A stretch of DNA of 64,000 nt from Kitasatospora sp. MAA19 (GCF_029894125.1 NZ_JARXYZ010000004.1:124001-188000); one strand, 5' to 3'. Positions 28,123 through 40,661 are shown, counted from the first letter of the stretch. A program made the numbers and translations. The notes: generated from the letters alone by a model not told the origin.

Positions 28123-29199
28123 TCAGTTCTGTTGGGCCGAGGCGAGCTTGGCCGCCGCGTCCGCGTCGACGCAGGACTGGATCACCGCGTTCAGTTCGCC
28201 GTCCAGGACCTGGTCCAGGTTGTACGACTTGAACCCCGTGCGGTGGTCCGAGATGCGGTTCTCGGGGTAGTTGTACGTCCGGATCCGCTCGGAGCGGTCC
28301 ACCGTACGGACCTGGCTGCGACGCGCGTCCGAGGCCTCGCGCTCGGCCTCCTCCTGCGCGGCGGCCAGCAGCCGCGACCGCAGGATGCGCATCGCCTGCT
28401 CCTTGTTCTGCAGCTGGCTCTTCTCGTTCTGGCAGGACGCCACGATACCGGTCGGCAGGTGGGTGATCCGGACCGCCGAGTCGGTGGTGTTGACCGACTG
28501 GCCGCCGGGGCCGGAGGAGCGGTAGACGTCGATCCGCAGGTCGTTGGCGAGGATCTCGACCTCGACCTCCTCCGCCTCGGGGGTGACCAGCACGCCCGCC
28601 GCGGAGGTGTGGATGCGGCCCTGGGACTCGGTGGCGGGGACGCGCTGCACGCGGTGCACGCCGCCCTCGTACTTCAGCCGGGCCCAGACGCCCTGGCCGG
28701 GCTCGGCGTTGCCCTTGGTCTTCACGGCCACCGAGACGTCCTTGTAGCCGCCGAGGTCGGACTCGTTGGCGTCGATGATCTCGGTCTTCCAGCCGATCCG
28801 CTCGGCGAAGCGCAGGTACATCCGGAGCAGGTCGCCGGCGAACAGCGCGGACTCCTCGCCGCCCTCACCCGCCTTGATCTCCAGGATGACGTCCTTCTCG
28901 TCGCTCGGGTCGCGCGGCACGAGCAGCAGCCGCAGTTCCTCGGTCAGCCCCTCGCGGCGCTGCTCGCCGTCCTTCACCTCGGCGAGGAACTCCGGGTCCT
29001 CGGCGGCGAGTTCACGCGCGGCCTCGATGTCCTCGCCGGCCTGTCGCCACTGCCGGTAGACCCGGGTGATCGGGGTCAGCTCGGCGTACCGCTTGGCCAG
29101 CTTGCGGGCGTTGGCCTGGTCGGCGTGGACGGACGGGTCGGCCAGCCTCTTCTCGAGGTCGGCGTGCTCGACGAGGAGCTCTTCGACTGCCTCGAACAT
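28123..29199 (-). CDS. prfA: peptide chain release factor 1
   Basis: A 358-residue RF1, recognising UAA and UAG stop codons. The codon-reading tripeptide is PAT (188-190) in [15 protein letters not shown]. The peptidyl-hydrolysis motif is GGQ (232-234) in [17 protein letters not shown]. The coiled-coil N-terminal domain spans about residues 1-100. It follows rpmE after a terminator-like hairpin and is the first of the prfA-prmC-tsaC-ptp genes. Confidence 0.98.
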   Translation of the reverse strand: MFEAVEELLVEHADLEKRLADPSVHADQANARKLAKRYAELTPITRVYRQWRQAGEDIEAARELAAEDPEFLAEVKDGEQRREGLTEELRLLLVPRDPSDEKDVILEIKAGEGGEESALFAGDLLRMYLRFAERIGWKTEIIDANESDLGGYKDVSVAVKTKGNAEPGQGVWARLKYEGGVHRVQRVPATESQGRIHTSAAGVLVTPEAEEVEVEILANDLRIDVYRSSGPGGQSVNTTDSAVRITHLPTGIVASCQNEKSQLQNKEQAMRILRSRLLAAAQEEAEREASDARRSQVRTVDRSERIRTYNYPENRISDHRTGFKSYNLDQVLDGELNAVIQSCVDADAAAKLASAQQN

Positions 29200-29288
29200 G
29201 GAGTGGGCCTTCTTCCCGTGAGAACCGTTGAGAACCGGTCGGTCGTACCGACCGGCGGTGTGGCGCGCGAACGCCGGGGGACGCGAAC

Positions 29289-29343
29289 GGCGCCGGCCCC
29301 CAGCGCCCCCGGAACGAGTACGGGGGCACCGGGAACCGGCGCC
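29289..29343 (-). terminator. terminator after rpmE
   Basis: GGCGCCGG at 29289-29296 pairs with CCGGCGCC ending at 29343, and an inner GCCCCCG pairs with CGGGGGC. It lies just downstream of rpmE and ahead of prfA. Confidence 0.65.
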
Positions 29344-29352
29344 GAGGGAGCG

Positions 29353-29574
29353 CTAGGCCTTCGCGCTGTGCTGCTTGCCGAAGCGGGCCTCGAAGCGGGC
29401 CACGCGGCCACCGGTGTCGAGGATCTTCTGCTTGCCGGTGTAGAACGGGTGGCACTGCGAGCAGACCTCGGCGCGGATCTCGCCGCTGGTCTCGGTCGAG
29501 CGGGTGGTGAACTCGGCACCGCAGGTGCAGGTCACACGGGTGACCACGTACTCGGGGTGAACGTTGGGCTTCAA
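29353..29574 (-). CDS. rpmE: 50S ribosomal protein L31, zinc-binding form
   Basis: A 73-residue bL31 with the four Cys of the zinc-dependent form: Cys16, Cys18, Cys38 and Cys41. A zinc-free paralogue (rpmE2), repressed by Zur, usually exists elsewhere in streptomycetes. The sequence MKPNVHPEYV and CHPFYTGKQ are diagnostic. The gene has its own terminator and so is expressed largely apart from prfA. Confidence 0.98.
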   Translation of the reverse strand: MKPNVHPEYVVTRVTCTCGAEFTTRSTETSGEIRAEVCSQCHPFYTGKQKILDTGGRVARFEARFGKQHSAKA

Positions 29575-29712
29575 GGGGTTCTCCTAGTTTTCGGGAGGGC
29601 ACCGGGTCGGCGGCTGGAGCGCCGCACGTGAACCGGGACCGACGGACCAGTCTGCCAGGACCGGCCGCATCTTCCCAAACCGGGTCGTGTTCCGGGATAT
29701 TCCGGGCGCCGC

Positions 29713-30837
29713 TCAGCGCCTGGCGGGGACCTTCGCCGGGGCCGTCGCAGCGGCCGTCGCAGCGGCCGTGGGGGCGGCCGTGGGGGCGGCCGTGGCGGGG
29801 TTCTCCGGCTGCGCCGAGACGACGGACTGCGGGACCGGCTGGTCGGCCTTGAGCGCCGCCCAGACCTGCCCGGCCTGCGGCTGCTGCTCGACCACCCGGT
29901 TGGGGTCACTGGGCGCGGTCACCACCGGCAGGGTCACCATGCCGAGCTGGTCCGGCCCTATCCCCTTGAGCTCCTGGACGAGCCCCACCAGGGAGTTCAC
30001 CGAGCCCAGCGCGGAGTCGGTGGTGATGCTGCGGGTCATGGTGTCGCCGATCGACCAGAGCTTGACCGGGTTGGAGAACAGCCCGATCCCGCCGGCCTGC
30101 TGGAGCAGCGACTTCACCATCTGCTTCTGGAGCTCGATCCGGCCGAGGTCGCTGCCGTCGCCGACGCCGTGCCGGGTGCGGACGAAGGCCAGCGCCTGCT
30201 GCCCGTCGAGGTGGTGCTCGCCCGCTGCCAGGTCGAGACCGCTGTCCTTGTCGTGGATGGCCACCGTGGTGCTCACGGTGGCCCCGCCTATGGAGTCCAC
30301 GACCCGGGCGAACCCGGCGAAGTCGATCTGCACGTAGTGGTCCATCCGCAGCCCGGTGAGCTGCTCGGTGGTCTTGACCGCGCAGGCCGCGCCGCCGCTC
30401 TCGAAGGCGCTGTTGTACATCGCGTGCTTGGCGCCGGGCACCGCCCTGCCGCCCGCGTCGGTGCAGTCGGGCCGGGTGACCAGGGTGTCGCGCGGGATCG
30501 AGACGACCTCGGCGTGCGAGTGGTCCTGGTTGACGTGCACCACCATCGCGGTGTCCGAGCGGGCGGTGTCGCCGGTGTCGCCGCCGGCCAGGTCGCCGTT
30601 CTCGCCGTTCCGCGAGTCGGAGCCCAGCACCAGGATGTTGAACGAGCCGTTGGTGGCGGCCGGGGGCCGGGCGTCGCCGAGGCGGGTGTTGATGTCGACG
30701 CTCTTGATGTTCCCGTTGAGCTTGACGTACGCGTACCCGGCCGCTCCGGCGCCGAGGACGACGAGTGCGGCGAACGCGCAGGCAGCCACCCGCAGGATCT
30801 TGCGGCGGCGGGTCAGGACCCTCTTGTGCTCGGCCAT
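29713..30837 (-). CDS. LytR-CpsA-Psr (LCP) family cell-wall glycopolymer ligase
   Basis: A 374-residue LCP protein. These attach lipid-linked glycopolymers to peptidoglycan outside the membrane. A basic cytoplasmic start precedes one transmembrane helix (about 14-38). The LCP domain shows LVLGSDSR, SDTAMVVH, VSIPRDTLV and AFVRTRHGVGDGSDLGR. The C-terminus is an Ala/Thr/Pro tail encoded by 12-bp tandem repeats (about 29740-29797). The ATG at 30837 has no ribosome site and is probably read from a leaderless message. It may use the product initiated by the WecA/TagO-type enzyme encoded nearby. Confidence 0.92.
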   Translation of the reverse strand: MAEHKRVLTRRRKILRVAACAFAALVVLGAGAAGYAYVKLNGNIKSVDINTRLGDARPPAATNGSFNILVLGSDSRNGENGDLAGGDTGDTARSDTAMVVHVNQDHSHAEVVSIPRDTLVTRPDCTDAGGRAVPGAKHAMYNSAFESGGAACAVKTTEQLTGLRMDHYVQIDFAGFARVVDSIGGATVSTTVAIHDKDSGLDLAAGEHHLDGQQALAFVRTRHGVGDGSDLGRIELQKQMVKSLLQQAGGIGLFSNPVKLWSIGDTMTRSITTDSALGSVNSLVGLVQELKGIGPDQLGMVTLPVVTAPSDPNRVVEQQPQAGQVWAALKADQPVPQSVVSAQPENPATAAPTAAPTAAATAAATAPAKVPARR

Positions 30838-30844
30838 ACGGTCC

Positions 30845-30850
30845 AGAGTA
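30845..30850 (-). promoter_or_regulatory. probable -10 of the LCP gene
   Basis: On the minus strand, TACTCT ends seven bases before the ATG, fitting the TANNNT rule and a leaderless transcript. This explains the absence of a Shine-Dalgarno sequence. The -35 is weak. Confidence 0.4.
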
Positions 30851-30914
30851 AATCGGACAAGATGATCCAAAGGACCCCAGATGTCCCGACTCTGGAACAA
30901 AGCCGGAGTGGACG

Positions 30915-30954
30915 CACGGAACCCCGGACCGCTCGCGCGATCCGGGGTTCCGTG
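30915..30954 (-). terminator. terminator after rho
   Basis: CACGGAACCCCGGA pairs perfectly with TCCGGGGTTCCGTG across a 12-base loop, 22 bases beyond the rho stop codon. There is no U-tract. Confidence 0.85.
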
Positions 30955-30976
30955 TCCGACAGCCGTCCGGCTACGG

Positions 30977-33088
<2,112 letters not shown>

Positions 33089-33680
33089 TAAGGGTCCTTC
33101 CCTGGAGCGGACGTCGGCCTGTCTGGCTCGGCGACCGGTTGTGCTGTCCTGACCGACGCTCGACTGCGTCGGTCCGAGGCGGTGATCCCTCGAAAGGCGG
33201 AAGCCGGTCGAGGGAGAGCTGCGAGGTGCGGTGCATGAAGCACGGTGGTGCTGAATGGCGCGGCGGGCCGGTCGTGTGCCGACCGGGCGTACCCCCACGC
33301 TGCCTGCGAATCCCGGGCCCCCGTCGCGTGACGGTGGCCCGCGCTCAGCCCGTCCTGGCCTCAAGGTGGGAGGCCGCGGGTGGGAGTCAGGTGCCGTCAC
33401 GGCTTCGGGATGCGGCCGCGTGTCGCGCAGGCAGGCTGCGTACGCGCTGCGGTGGGCTCCCGGAGAATCGTCGCCCCGTACATCGCCGCGACTCCACGGC
33501 AGTGGAGTGCTGGGATCGGGACGCGGCGCACCGAGCCCCGGAGGGCACCTGGTGCAGCAATGAGGTTAACACTACCGACCCCCTCAGACATTCCCCAGCC
33601 TTGTGCTTGCCAATCGTGTCCGGACGGCCCGGCTCGGCACGGGGCCGAGCCGGGCCCGACGAGCGGCCCGAACGGGCCGC
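33089..33680. other. 592-bp region: rho leader and promoter
   Basis: No gene is supported here. A minus-strand TAGTGT at 33574-33569 is a good -10 candidate and would give a rho leader of about 470 nt. Long leaders are known sites of Rho autoregulation in other bacteria. The far end (33590-33680) is the downstream flank of thrB. Confidence 0.55.
33569..33574 (-). promoter_or_regulatory. probable rho promoter -10
   Basis: TAGTGT on the minus strand matches the streptomycete TAGNNT pattern within the only AT-richer patch of the region. The -35 position is GC-rich and does not match well. Confidence 0.35.
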
Positions 33681-34619
33681 TCAGACGTCCAGCGGGAGCA
33701 CGGTGGCCCCGATCCGGTCGAGCTCCAGGCGGTGTGCGGCGAACGCCGGGTCGCCGCCGTGGCCGTGGTGCCCGGCGAAGGAGAGCACCTTGTCGGCGCC
33801 CGCCTCGTCGGTGAGCGCGAGGACGGTCGGACCGGCCCCCGAGATCACCGCGGGGACGCCCTCCGCGCGCAGCGCGCCCACCAGCGCGGCGCTGTCCGGC
33901 ATGGCGGAGGAGCGGTAGTCCTGGTGCAGGCGGTCCTCGGTGGCGGCGAGCAGCAGCTCGGGCCGCCGGGTCAGCGCCTCGACCAGCAGCGCGGCGCGGC
34001 CCGCGTTGACGGCGGCGTCGGTCAGCGGGACGGTCTTCGGCAGCAGGCCGCGGGCGGTCTCGGTGAGCACCTCGTCGGCGGGGACGAACACCACCGGGAC
34101 GACCTGGTCGGAGGGCTCCAGGGTGACCGCCTTGGCCGACTCCTCGTCGGTCCAGGCGATGGTGAAGTTGCCGCGCAGGCAGGCCGCGACGTTGTCGGGG
34201 TGGCCCTCCAACTCGGAGGCGAGGGCCAGCAACGCGTCGTCGTCCAGCGCGGACGGGCCGCCGATGGTGACGGCGCGGGCGGCCACGATGCCGGCGCAGA
34301 TGGCGGCCGAGGACGAGCCCAGGCCGCGGCCGTGCGGTATCCGGTTGGCGCAGACCACTTCGAGGCCGCGCGGCTGGCCGCCGAGGCGGTCGAAGGCGGC
34401 GCGCATCGAGCGGACCAGCAGGTGGCGTTCGTCGCGGGGCAGCGTGTCGGCACCCTCGCCGGCGATGTCGACGGAGAGGCCGGAGTCGGCGACCCGGACG
34501 ACCACGTCGTCGTACAGACCCAGCGCGAGTCCGAAGGCGTCGAAGCCTGGGCCGAGATTGGCACTGGTCGCGGGAACCCGGACCCGGACGGCGGCGGCAC
34601 GGAACGCGGGACCGGCCAT
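33681..34619 (-). CDS. thrB: homoserine kinase
   Basis: A 312-residue GHMP-family homoserine kinase, phosphorylating homoserine ahead of threonine synthase. The N-terminal VRVRVPATSANLGPGFDAFGLAL and the ATP loop PHGRGLGSSSAAIC are diagnostic. The ATG at 34619 follows GGAGA at nine bases; the frame runs 49 codons upstream without similarity. It lies downstream of thrC but behind a terminator and a 364-bp gap, so it probably has its own promoter. Confidence 0.97.
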   Translation of the reverse strand: MAGPAFRAAAVRVRVPATSANLGPGFDAFGLALGLYDDVVVRVADSGLSVDIAGEGADTLPRDERHLLVRSMRAAFDRLGGQPRGLEVVCANRIPHGRGLGSSSAAICAGIVAARAVTIGGPSALDDDALLALASELEGHPDNVAACLRGNFTIAWTDEESAKAVTLEPSDQVVPVVFVPADEVLTETARGLLPKTVPLTDAAVNAGRAALLVEALTRRPELLLAATEDRLHQDYRSSAMPDSAALVGALRAEGVPAVISGAGPTVLALTDEAGADKVLSFAGHHGHGGDPAFAAHRLELDRIGATVLPLDV

Positions 34620-34983
34620 GCGGTGGACTCTCCTGGGGAAATCGGGCGGCGCGGAGCGCGTCGTCGGTGCGAAGGGCGGGGAGGGGGCCGCGGGCCCCCT
34701 CCGGGGCGGGCGGTCACAGTCGTCGGCGCGGTCTGGAGAAGACCGGGCCCGGGGCATGTGCCACACGGCCGAACCCAGAGTATCGAAGAGAGGTTCCCCA
34801 GTGGTACACCCCGTGGTCCTTCGATCTGGTGTGTTGCCGCTTCTGGCCGGAATGCGTACCGGAATCGGATCGGAATGCGCGCCGCAATCGACACAAAAGT
34901 GTCAGCGGAGAACGCCGACGGGCCGACCCCCTGAAGGGGCGGCCCGTCGGGGCGTCAGGTGCCGCGGGCGGCCCGGCGCGGGG
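34620..34983. other. 364-bp thrC-thrB intergenic region
   Basis: Contains the thrC terminator (34916-34949), a 14-bp palindrome GACAC-AAAA-GTGTC at 34890-34903, and a TACTCT hexamer (minus, 34782-34777) that could be the thrB -10 with a leader of about 150 nt. No gene is seen. Confidence 0.55.
34916..34949 (-). terminator. terminator after thrC
   Basis: CGACGGGCCG pairs perfectly with CGGCCCGTCG, with an inner CCCC/GGGG stem and a short loop. It lies 35 bases downstream of thrC and separates it from thrB. Confidence 0.8.
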
Positions 34984-36081
34984 TCAGTCGAGCAGGCCCA
35001 GGCGCTGCGCGGCCGCCTCCGGGTCGATCGGGACGATCTGCGGCTGCGGCGCTCCGGCCACCGCCCAGTCCGGGTCCTTGAGGCCGTTGCCGGTCACGGT
35101 GCAGACGATCCGCTGGCCCGGGTCGACCAGGCCGGCCTCCGCCTTGGCCAGCAGACCGGCCACCGAGGCAGCCGAGGCGGGCTCCACGAAGACGCCCTCC
35201 TGAGCGGCCAACAGCCGGTAGGCGGACAGGATCTGACGGTCGGTCACCTTGTCGATGAGGCCGCCCGACTCGTCCCGCGCGGCGAGCGCGAAGTCCCAGG
35301 AGGCCGGGTTGCCGATCCGGATCGCGGTGGCGATGGTCTGCGGCTTGAGCACCGGCGCGCCGTCCACGATCGGGGCCGAGCCGGAGGCCTGGAAGCCCCA
35401 CATCCGCGGGGTGCGGGTGGCGAGGCCGTCGGTGGCGTACTCGCGGTAGCCCTTCCAGTACGCGGTGATGTTGCCCGCGTTGCCGACCGGCAGGACGTGG
35501 ATGTCCGGGGCGTCGCCGAGCATGTCGACGATCTCGAAGGCCGCGGTCTTCTGGCCCTCGATGCGCGCCGGGTTGACCGAGTTGACCAGCGCCACCGGGT
35601 ACTTCTCGGACAGTTCACGCGCGAGGGTGAGGCAGTCGTCGAAGTTCCCGTCCACCTGCAGGATCTTGGCGCCGTGCACCAGCGCCTGGCCCATCTTGCC
35701 GAGGGCGATCTTGCCCTGCGGGACGAGCACCGCGCAGACCATCCCGGCCCGCACCGCGTACGCGGCGGCGGAGGCCGAGGTGTTGCCGGTGGAGGCGCAG
35801 ATGACGGCCTGCGCGCCGTCCTCCTTGGCCTTCGAGATGGCCATCGTCATCCCGCGGTCCTTGAAGGATCCGGTCGGGTTGGCGCCCTCGACCTTGAGGT
35901 AGACCTCGCAGCCGGTGCGCTCGGAGAGCACCTGGGCCGGGACCAGCGGGGTGCCGCCCTCCAGCAGGGTGACCACCGGCGTGGCCGCGGTGACCGGCAG
36001 GCGGTCCCGGTACTCCTCGATCAGGCCGCGCCACTGGTGGGTGTGCGCGCCTCGGACGACGTTCTCGGCAACGGCGTTCAT
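34984..36081 (-). CDS. thrC: threonine synthase
   Basis: A 365-residue PLP-dependent threonine synthase of the shorter (class II) type, converting O-phosphohomoserine to threonine. The PLP Lys is K74 in [10 protein letters not shown]. The phosphate-binding [11 protein letters not shown] and the C-terminal [12 protein letters not shown] are typical. It follows hom by nine bases, forming a hom-thrC operon. Confidence 0.97.
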   Translation of the reverse strand: MNAVAENVVRGAHTHQWRGLIEEYRDRLPVTAATPVVTLLEGGTPLVPAQVLSERTGCEVYLKVEGANPTGSFKDRGMTMAISKAKEDGAQAVICASTGNTSASAAAYAVRAGMVCAVLVPQGKIALGKMGQALVHGAKILQVDGNFDDCLTLARELSEKYPVALVNSVNPARIEGQKTAAFEIVDMLGDAPDIHVLPVGNAGNITAYWKGYREYATDGLATRTPRMWGFQASGSAPIVDGAPVLKPQTIATAIRIGNPASWDFALAARDESGGLIDKVTDRQILSAYRLLAAQEGVFVEPASAASVAGLLAKAEAGLVDPGQRIVCTVTGNGLKDPDWAVAGAPQPQIVPIDPEAAAQRLGLLD

Positions 36082-36090
36082 GGCTGTTCC

Positions 36091-37383
36091 TTACTCCCCT
36101 TCGACCCGCATGATGCTGGCCACGTCCCGCACGCTGTCCAGCGCGCGGAGCTTGTCGACCGTCGCCGACAGCGCGGCGTCGGTCGCACGGTGAGTGACCA
36201 CGACGAGCGAGGCGTCGCCCTCGCGGCCCTGCTGGCGCACGGTGTCGATGGAGACGCCGTGCTCGGCGAAGACGGACGCGACCTGGGCGAGCACGCCCGC
36301 GCGGTCGTCCACGTCCAGGCTGACGTGGTAGCGGGTGACCACCTCGTCCATCGGCTTGGCGGGCAGCTGCGTGTACACCGAGTCACCGGGACCGGTCGCG
36401 CCGGCCAGCTTGTTGCGGCAGACCGCGACCAGGTCGCCGAGCACCGCGGAGGCGGTCGGCGAGCCGCCCGCACCCGGGCCGTAGAACATCAGCCGGCCGG
36501 CCGCCTCGGCCTCGACGAACACCGCGTTGTACGCCTCGCGGACGGAGGCCAGCGGGTGCGACAGCGGGATCATCGCCGGGTGGACCCGCGCGGTGACGGA
36601 CTCGCCGTCCGCCGCCCGCTCGCAGATCGCGAGCAGCTTGACCACGCAGCCCATCTCCTTGGCGGAGGCGATGTCGGCGGCGGTCACCTCGGTGATGCCC
36701 TCGCGGTAGACGTCCGCCGCGGTGACCTCGGTGTGGAAGGCGATGCCGGCCAGGATCGCGGCCTTGGCGGCGGCGTCGAAGCCCTCGACGTCGGCCGTCG
36801 GGTCGGCCTCGGCGTAGCCCAGCGCGGTGGCCTCCTCCAGCGCCTCCGAGTAGCCGGCGCCGGTGGTGTCCATCTTGTCGAGGATGAAGTTGGTGGTGCC
36901 GTTGACGATGCCCAGCACCCGGTTGACCTTGTCCCCCGCGAGGGACTCGCGCAGCGGGCGCAGCAGCGGGATCGCGCCCGCCACCGCGGCCTCGTAGTAC
37001 AGGTCCACCCCGGCGGCGGCGGCCGCGGCGTGCAGTTCGGTGCCGTCCTTGGCGAGCAGCGCCTTGTTGGCGCTGACCACCGAGGCGCCCTGCTCGAACG
37101 CCGACAGGATGAGGTGTTTGGACGGCTCGATGCCGCCCACGACCTCGACCACCACGTCGATGTCGCCCCGGTTGACCAGGGCCTCGGCGTCGGTGGTGAT
37201 CAGGTGCTCGGGCACGCCCGGACGGACCCGGCCGGCCCGGCGGACCGCGATCCCGGCGAGCTCGACCGGGGCACCGATGCGCGCGGCGAGGTCGTCGGCC
37301 GTCGTCGTCATGATGCGCGCCACCTCGGAGCCCACCACACCACAACCCAGCAACGCCACCTTCAGCGGGCGCGTACGCATCAT
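36091..37383 (-). CDS. hom: homoserine dehydrogenase
   Basis: A 430-residue homoserine dehydrogenase at the branch point to Thr and Met. It has the NAD(P) fold LLGCGVVGSEVA (11-22), the catalytic-domain motifs NGTTNFIL and GYAEADPTADVEG, and a C-terminal ACT domain (about 355-430) for feedback inhibition by threonine. The ATG at 37383 (MMRTRPLKVALLG) matches streptomycete homologues; an ATG seven codons upstream is possible. It lies directly downstream of lysA, separated by about 140 bp. Confidence 0.97.
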   Translation of the reverse strand: MMRTRPLKVALLGCGVVGSEVARIMTTTADDLAARIGAPVELAGIAVRRAGRVRPGVPEHLITTDAEALVNRGDIDVVVEVVGGIEPSKHLILSAFEQGASVVSANKALLAKDGTELHAAAAAAGVDLYYEAAVAGAIPLLRPLRESLAGDKVNRVLGIVNGTTNFILDKMDTTGAGYSEALEEATALGYAEADPTADVEGFDAAAKAAILAGIAFHTEVTAADVYREGITEVTAADIASAKEMGCVVKLLAICERAADGESVTARVHPAMIPLSHPLASVREAYNAVFVEAEAAGRLMFYGPGAGGSPTASAVLGDLVAVCRNKLAGATGPGDSVYTQLPAKPMDEVVTRYHVSLDVDDRAGVLAQVASVFAEHGVSIDTVRQQGREGDASLVVVTHRATDAALSATVDKLRALDSVRDVASIMRVEGE

Positions 37384-37521
37384 CCGACTCCGCTCTGCAT
37401 TCATCGTGCTTCGGTAATTCCGGCGGGATTCTCGGGGCCGCCGGGAACTTCGGTCCGTACCAGTCTCGGTGACTTCCCGGACGGATCTACGGTCGTTCCA
37501 TGATCTGAGACAAGAATTCCG

Positions 37522-38913
37522 TCATCCGATATCGAGACGCAGGAGATCCTCCTCCGTCTCGCGCCGGACGATCACCCGCGCGGCACCGTCCTTGACGGCG
37601 AGCACGGGAGGCTTCAGGGCGTGGTTGTAATTGCTCGCCATCGAGCGGCAGTACGCGCCGGTGGCGGGCACCGCGATCAGGTCGCCGGGGGCCAGGTCGG
37701 CCGGCAGGAAGGCGTCCCGGACCAGGATGTCGCCGGACTCGCAGTGCTTGCCGACCACGCGGACCAGCATCGGCTCCGCGTCGCTGCGGCGCGACACCAG
37801 GGAGACCGAGTAGTCGGCGTCGTACAGCGCGGTCCGGATGTTGTCGGACATCCCGCCGTCCACGCTGACGTAGGTGCGCAGGCCCTCCAGCGGCTTGACG
37901 GTGCCGACCTCGTACAGCGTGAACGCCGTCGGGCCGACGATCGCCCGGCCCGGCTCCACGCTCAGCCGGGGGGCCTTCAGGTTCGCGGCGGCGCACTCGC
38001 GGCGCACGATCTCGGCCAGCGCGGCCGCGATCTCGGCCGGCTCGCGCGGGTCGTCGTCGCTGGTGTACGCGATGCCCAGGCCGCCGCCCAGGTCGATCTC
38101 GGGCAGCTCGACGCCGTGCTCGTCGCGGATCTCGGCCAGCAGGCCGACCACCCGGCGGGCGGCCACCTCGAACCCGGCGGTGTCGAAGATCTGCGAGCCG
38201 ATGTGCGAGTGGATGCCGCGCAGTTCCAGGCCGTCGTGGCCGAGCACCCGGCGCACCGCCTCGGCGGCCGCTCCCCCGGTCAGCGACAGCCCGAACTTCT
38301 GGTCCTCGTGCGCGGTGGCGATGAACTCGTGGGTGTGCGCCTCGACGCCGACCGTGATCCGGATCAGCACCTGCTGGCGGACGCCCTGGCGGGCGGTGAT
38401 CGCGGCCAGGCGCTCGATCTCCTCGTAGGAGTCGAGCACGATGTGCCCGACGCCGGTCTTCACCGCGTGTTCCAGCTCGTCCGCCGACTTGTTGTTGCCG
38501 TGCAGCGCGATCCGCGCCGGCGGCATCCCGGCGGCCAGCGCCACCGCCAGCTCGCCGGAGCTGCACACGTCGAGGTTCAGGCCCTCCTCGTGCAGCCAGC
38601 GCACGATCGCCTTGGAGAGGAACGCCTTGCCGGCGTAGTAGACGTCCGCGTCGGTGCCGAAGGCGTCCCGCCAGGCGCGCGCCCGGGTCCGGAAGTCCTC
38701 CTCGTCGAGCACGTAGGCCGGCGTGCCGAACTCGGCCGCCAGCGCCGTGACGTCGATCCCGCCGACGGTGGCCACGCCCTCGGCGTTGCGGGCGACGGTG
38801 CGCGACCAGACCTTGGGGTCGAGCGCGTTCAGGTCGGCCGGCGGGGCCTGGTAGTGGCCCTCGGGCAGCACGTCGCCGTGACGGGGGCCCGCGGGGTGTG
38901 CAGAGCGACTCAT
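37522..38913 (-). CDS. lysA: diaminopimelate decarboxylase
   Basis: A 463-residue fold-type III PLP enzyme converting meso-diaminopimelate to lysine. The PLP Lys is K96 in [17 protein letters not shown], the GGGLGIAY glycine loop, EPGRAIVG and the CESGD Cys motif are all present. The ATG at 38913 follows GAGGGAC. The position argS-lysA-hom-thrC groups aspartate-family synthesis with tRNA charging; the argS-lysA pairing is known from other actinobacteria. Confidence 0.97.
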   Translation of the reverse strand: MSRSAHPAGPRHGDVLPEGHYQAPPADLNALDPKVWSRTVARNAEGVATVGGIDVTALAAEFGTPAYVLDEEDFRTRARAWRDAFGTDADVYYAGKAFLSKAIVRWLHEEGLNLDVCSSGELAVALAAGMPPARIALHGNNKSADELEHAVKTGVGHIVLDSYEEIERLAAITARQGVRQQVLIRITVGVEAHTHEFIATAHEDQKFGLSLTGGAAAEAVRRVLGHDGLELRGIHSHIGSQIFDTAGFEVAARRVVGLLAEIRDEHGVELPEIDLGGGLGIAYTSDDDPREPAEIAAALAEIVRRECAAANLKAPRLSVEPGRAIVGPTAFTLYEVGTVKPLEGLRTYVSVDGGMSDNIRTALYDADYSVSLVSRRSDAEPMLVRVVGKHCESGDILVRDAFLPADLAPGDLIAVPATGAYCRSMASNYNHALKPPVLAVKDGAARVIVRRETEEDLLRLDIG

Positions 38914-38999
38914 GTCCCTCGTTCCTTGACCTATGGCGAGGGGCGGCGACGGTCCTCGTTGACCGTCAGCCGCCCCCGCCGTGCGCTTGGGGGTGGTGC

Positions 39000-40661
39000 C
39001 TACATCCGCTCGGGCGCCGTGACGCCCAGGAGCGTCAGGCCGTTGGCGACGACCGTGCGCGTCGCGTCGGCCAGCCACAGCCGGGCGCGCGTGAGGTCCG
39101 TGACCTCCTCGTCACCGCGCGGCAGGATGCGGCAGTTGTCGTAGAAGCGGTGGTACTTGGCCGCCAGGTCCTCCAGGTACGTGGCGACCCGGTGCGGCTC
39201 GCGCAGCTCGCCGGCCGAGGCCAGCACGCGCGGGAACTCACCGAGGTGGCCGAGCAGGTCGGACTCCCACTCGGTGATCAGCAGCTCCGGTTTGAAGTCC
39301 TCGGCCGCACCGCGCGAGATGCCGTGCTCGTCGGCGTTGCGCTGGACGGCGCACATCCGGGAGTGGGCGTACTGGACGTAGTAGACCCGGTTCTCGTTGG
39401 TCTGGCTGGTCAGGACGTTGATGTCGAGCGTGATGGTGGAGTCCGTGGAGGACCGCGCCAGGGTGTAGCGGGCGGCGTCCACGCCGATCCACTCGACCAC
39501 GTCGTCGATCGTGATGATGTTGCCGGCCCGCTTGGACATGCGGACCTCCTCGCCGTCGCGAAGCATCTTCACGAACTGGCCGATCTTCACCTCGATGTTG
39601 TGGTTCATGTCGTCGCCCGCGCAGGCCGCGATGGCCTTCAGGCGGTTGACGTACCCGTGGTGGTCGGCGCCCAGCATGTAGAGCGCGACCTCGGTGCCGC
39701 GGTCGCGCTTGGACAGGTAGTAGGCGGCGTCGGCGGCGAAGTAGGTGGTGTCGCCGTCGGCCTTGATCAGGACGCGGTCCTTGTCGTCGCCGAAGTCGGT
39801 GGTGCGCAGGAAGACCGCGCCGTCCTGCTCGAAGACGTGGCCCTGCTCGCGCAGCCGGCTGGTGGCCTGCTCGACGGCGCCGGAGTCGTGCAGCGACTTC
39901 TCGGAGAACCACACGTCGAAGTGGGTGCCGAACTCGTCCATGGAGCGCTTGATCTCGCCCACCATGAGCTTCAGGCCCTCGGTGCGGAAGACCTGCAGCT
40001 GCTCGGCCTCGGGCAGGTCGAGCACGCCCGGGACGGCGTCGGTGATCGCCTTGGCGATGTCGGCGATGTACTCGCCGACGTACCCGCCCTCGGGCGCCTC
40101 GTGGCCGTTCGCGACGGCCTGCAGCGAGGCGGCGAACTTGGTGATCTGCACGCCGGCGTCGTTCAGGTAGTACTCGGTGGTGACGTCGGCGCCGCAGGCC
40201 CGCAGCACGCGCGCCAGCGAGTCGCCGACGGCGGCCCAGCGGACGCCGCCGATGTGGATCGGGCCGGTCGGGTTGGCGGAGACGAACTCCAGGTTGATCT
40301 TCAGGCCCGCGAGGTCCCGGTTGCGGCCGTAGGCCTCGCCCGCCTCGACGATGGTGCGCGCCAGCGCACCGGCGGTGGCGGTGTCCAGGGTGATGTTCAG
40401 GAAGCCCGGCCCGGCGATGTCGACCTTGGCGACGCCGGTGATCCCTCGCAGGCGGTCGGCGAGCAGTTCGGCCACGGCTCGCGGCGGCCGGCCGGCCGCC
40501 TTGGCGAGCTGGAGGGCCACGTTGGTCGCGTAGTCGCCGTGGTCCCTGTTCTTGGGCCGCTCGACCGTCACGTGCTCGGGCACGGCGACGGTCAGCTCGC
40601 CCGCCTCGACGGCGGCGCTCACTGCGGCCTGGACTGCCTGGGAAAGCTCTGCGGGTGTCAC
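39000..40661 (-). CDS. argS: arginyl-tRNA synthetase
   Basis: A 553-residue class I arginyl-tRNA synthetase. The HIGH-type motif is [10 protein letters not shown] and the KMSKS-type motif is VRMSKRAGN. An N-terminal Add-1 domain (about 1-105) and a C-terminal DALR helical domain complete the family layout. The start is the GTG at 40661 ([10 protein letters not shown]); codons further upstream lack similarity. No clear ribosome site precedes it. A tRNA-Arg gene lies 700 bp away. Confidence 0.97.
   Translation of the reverse strand: MTPAELSQAVQAAVSAAVEAGELTVAVPEHVTVERPKNRDHGDYATNVALQLAKAAGRPPRAVAELLADRLRGITGVAKVDIAGPGFLNITLDTATAGALARTIVEAGEAYGRNRDLAGLKINLEFVSANPTGPIHIGGVRWAAVGDSLARVLRACGADVTTEYYLNDAGVQITKFAASLQAVANGHEAPEGGYVGEYIADIAKAITDAVPGVLDLPEAEQLQVFRTEGLKLMVGEIKRSMDEFGTHFDVWFSEKSLHDSGAVEQATSRLREQGHVFEQDGAVFLRTTDFGDDKDRVLIKADGDTTYFAADAAYYLSKRDRGTEVALYMLGADHHGYVNRLKAIAACAGDDMNHNIEVKIGQFVKMLRDGEEVRMSKRAGNIITIDDVVEWIGVDAARYTLARSSTDSTITLDINVLTSQTNENRVYYVQYAHSRMCAVQRNADEHGISRGAAEDFKPELLITEWESDLLGHLGEFPRVLASAGELREPHRVATYLEDLAAKYHRFYDNCRILPRGDEEVTDLTRARLWLADATRTVVANGLTLLGVTAPERM

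Noticed and set aside
29740-29797. Tandem 12-bp repeats considered as a CRISPR or intergenic repeat array
   Set aside because: They lie in frame within the LCP gene and encode its low-complexity C-terminal tail. There are no spacers.
33139-33918. Plus-strand 259-codon frame in the rho leader and thrB region
   Set aside because: Composition and codon pattern are those of a GC shadow; it overlaps thrB antisense and lacks any recognisable domain.
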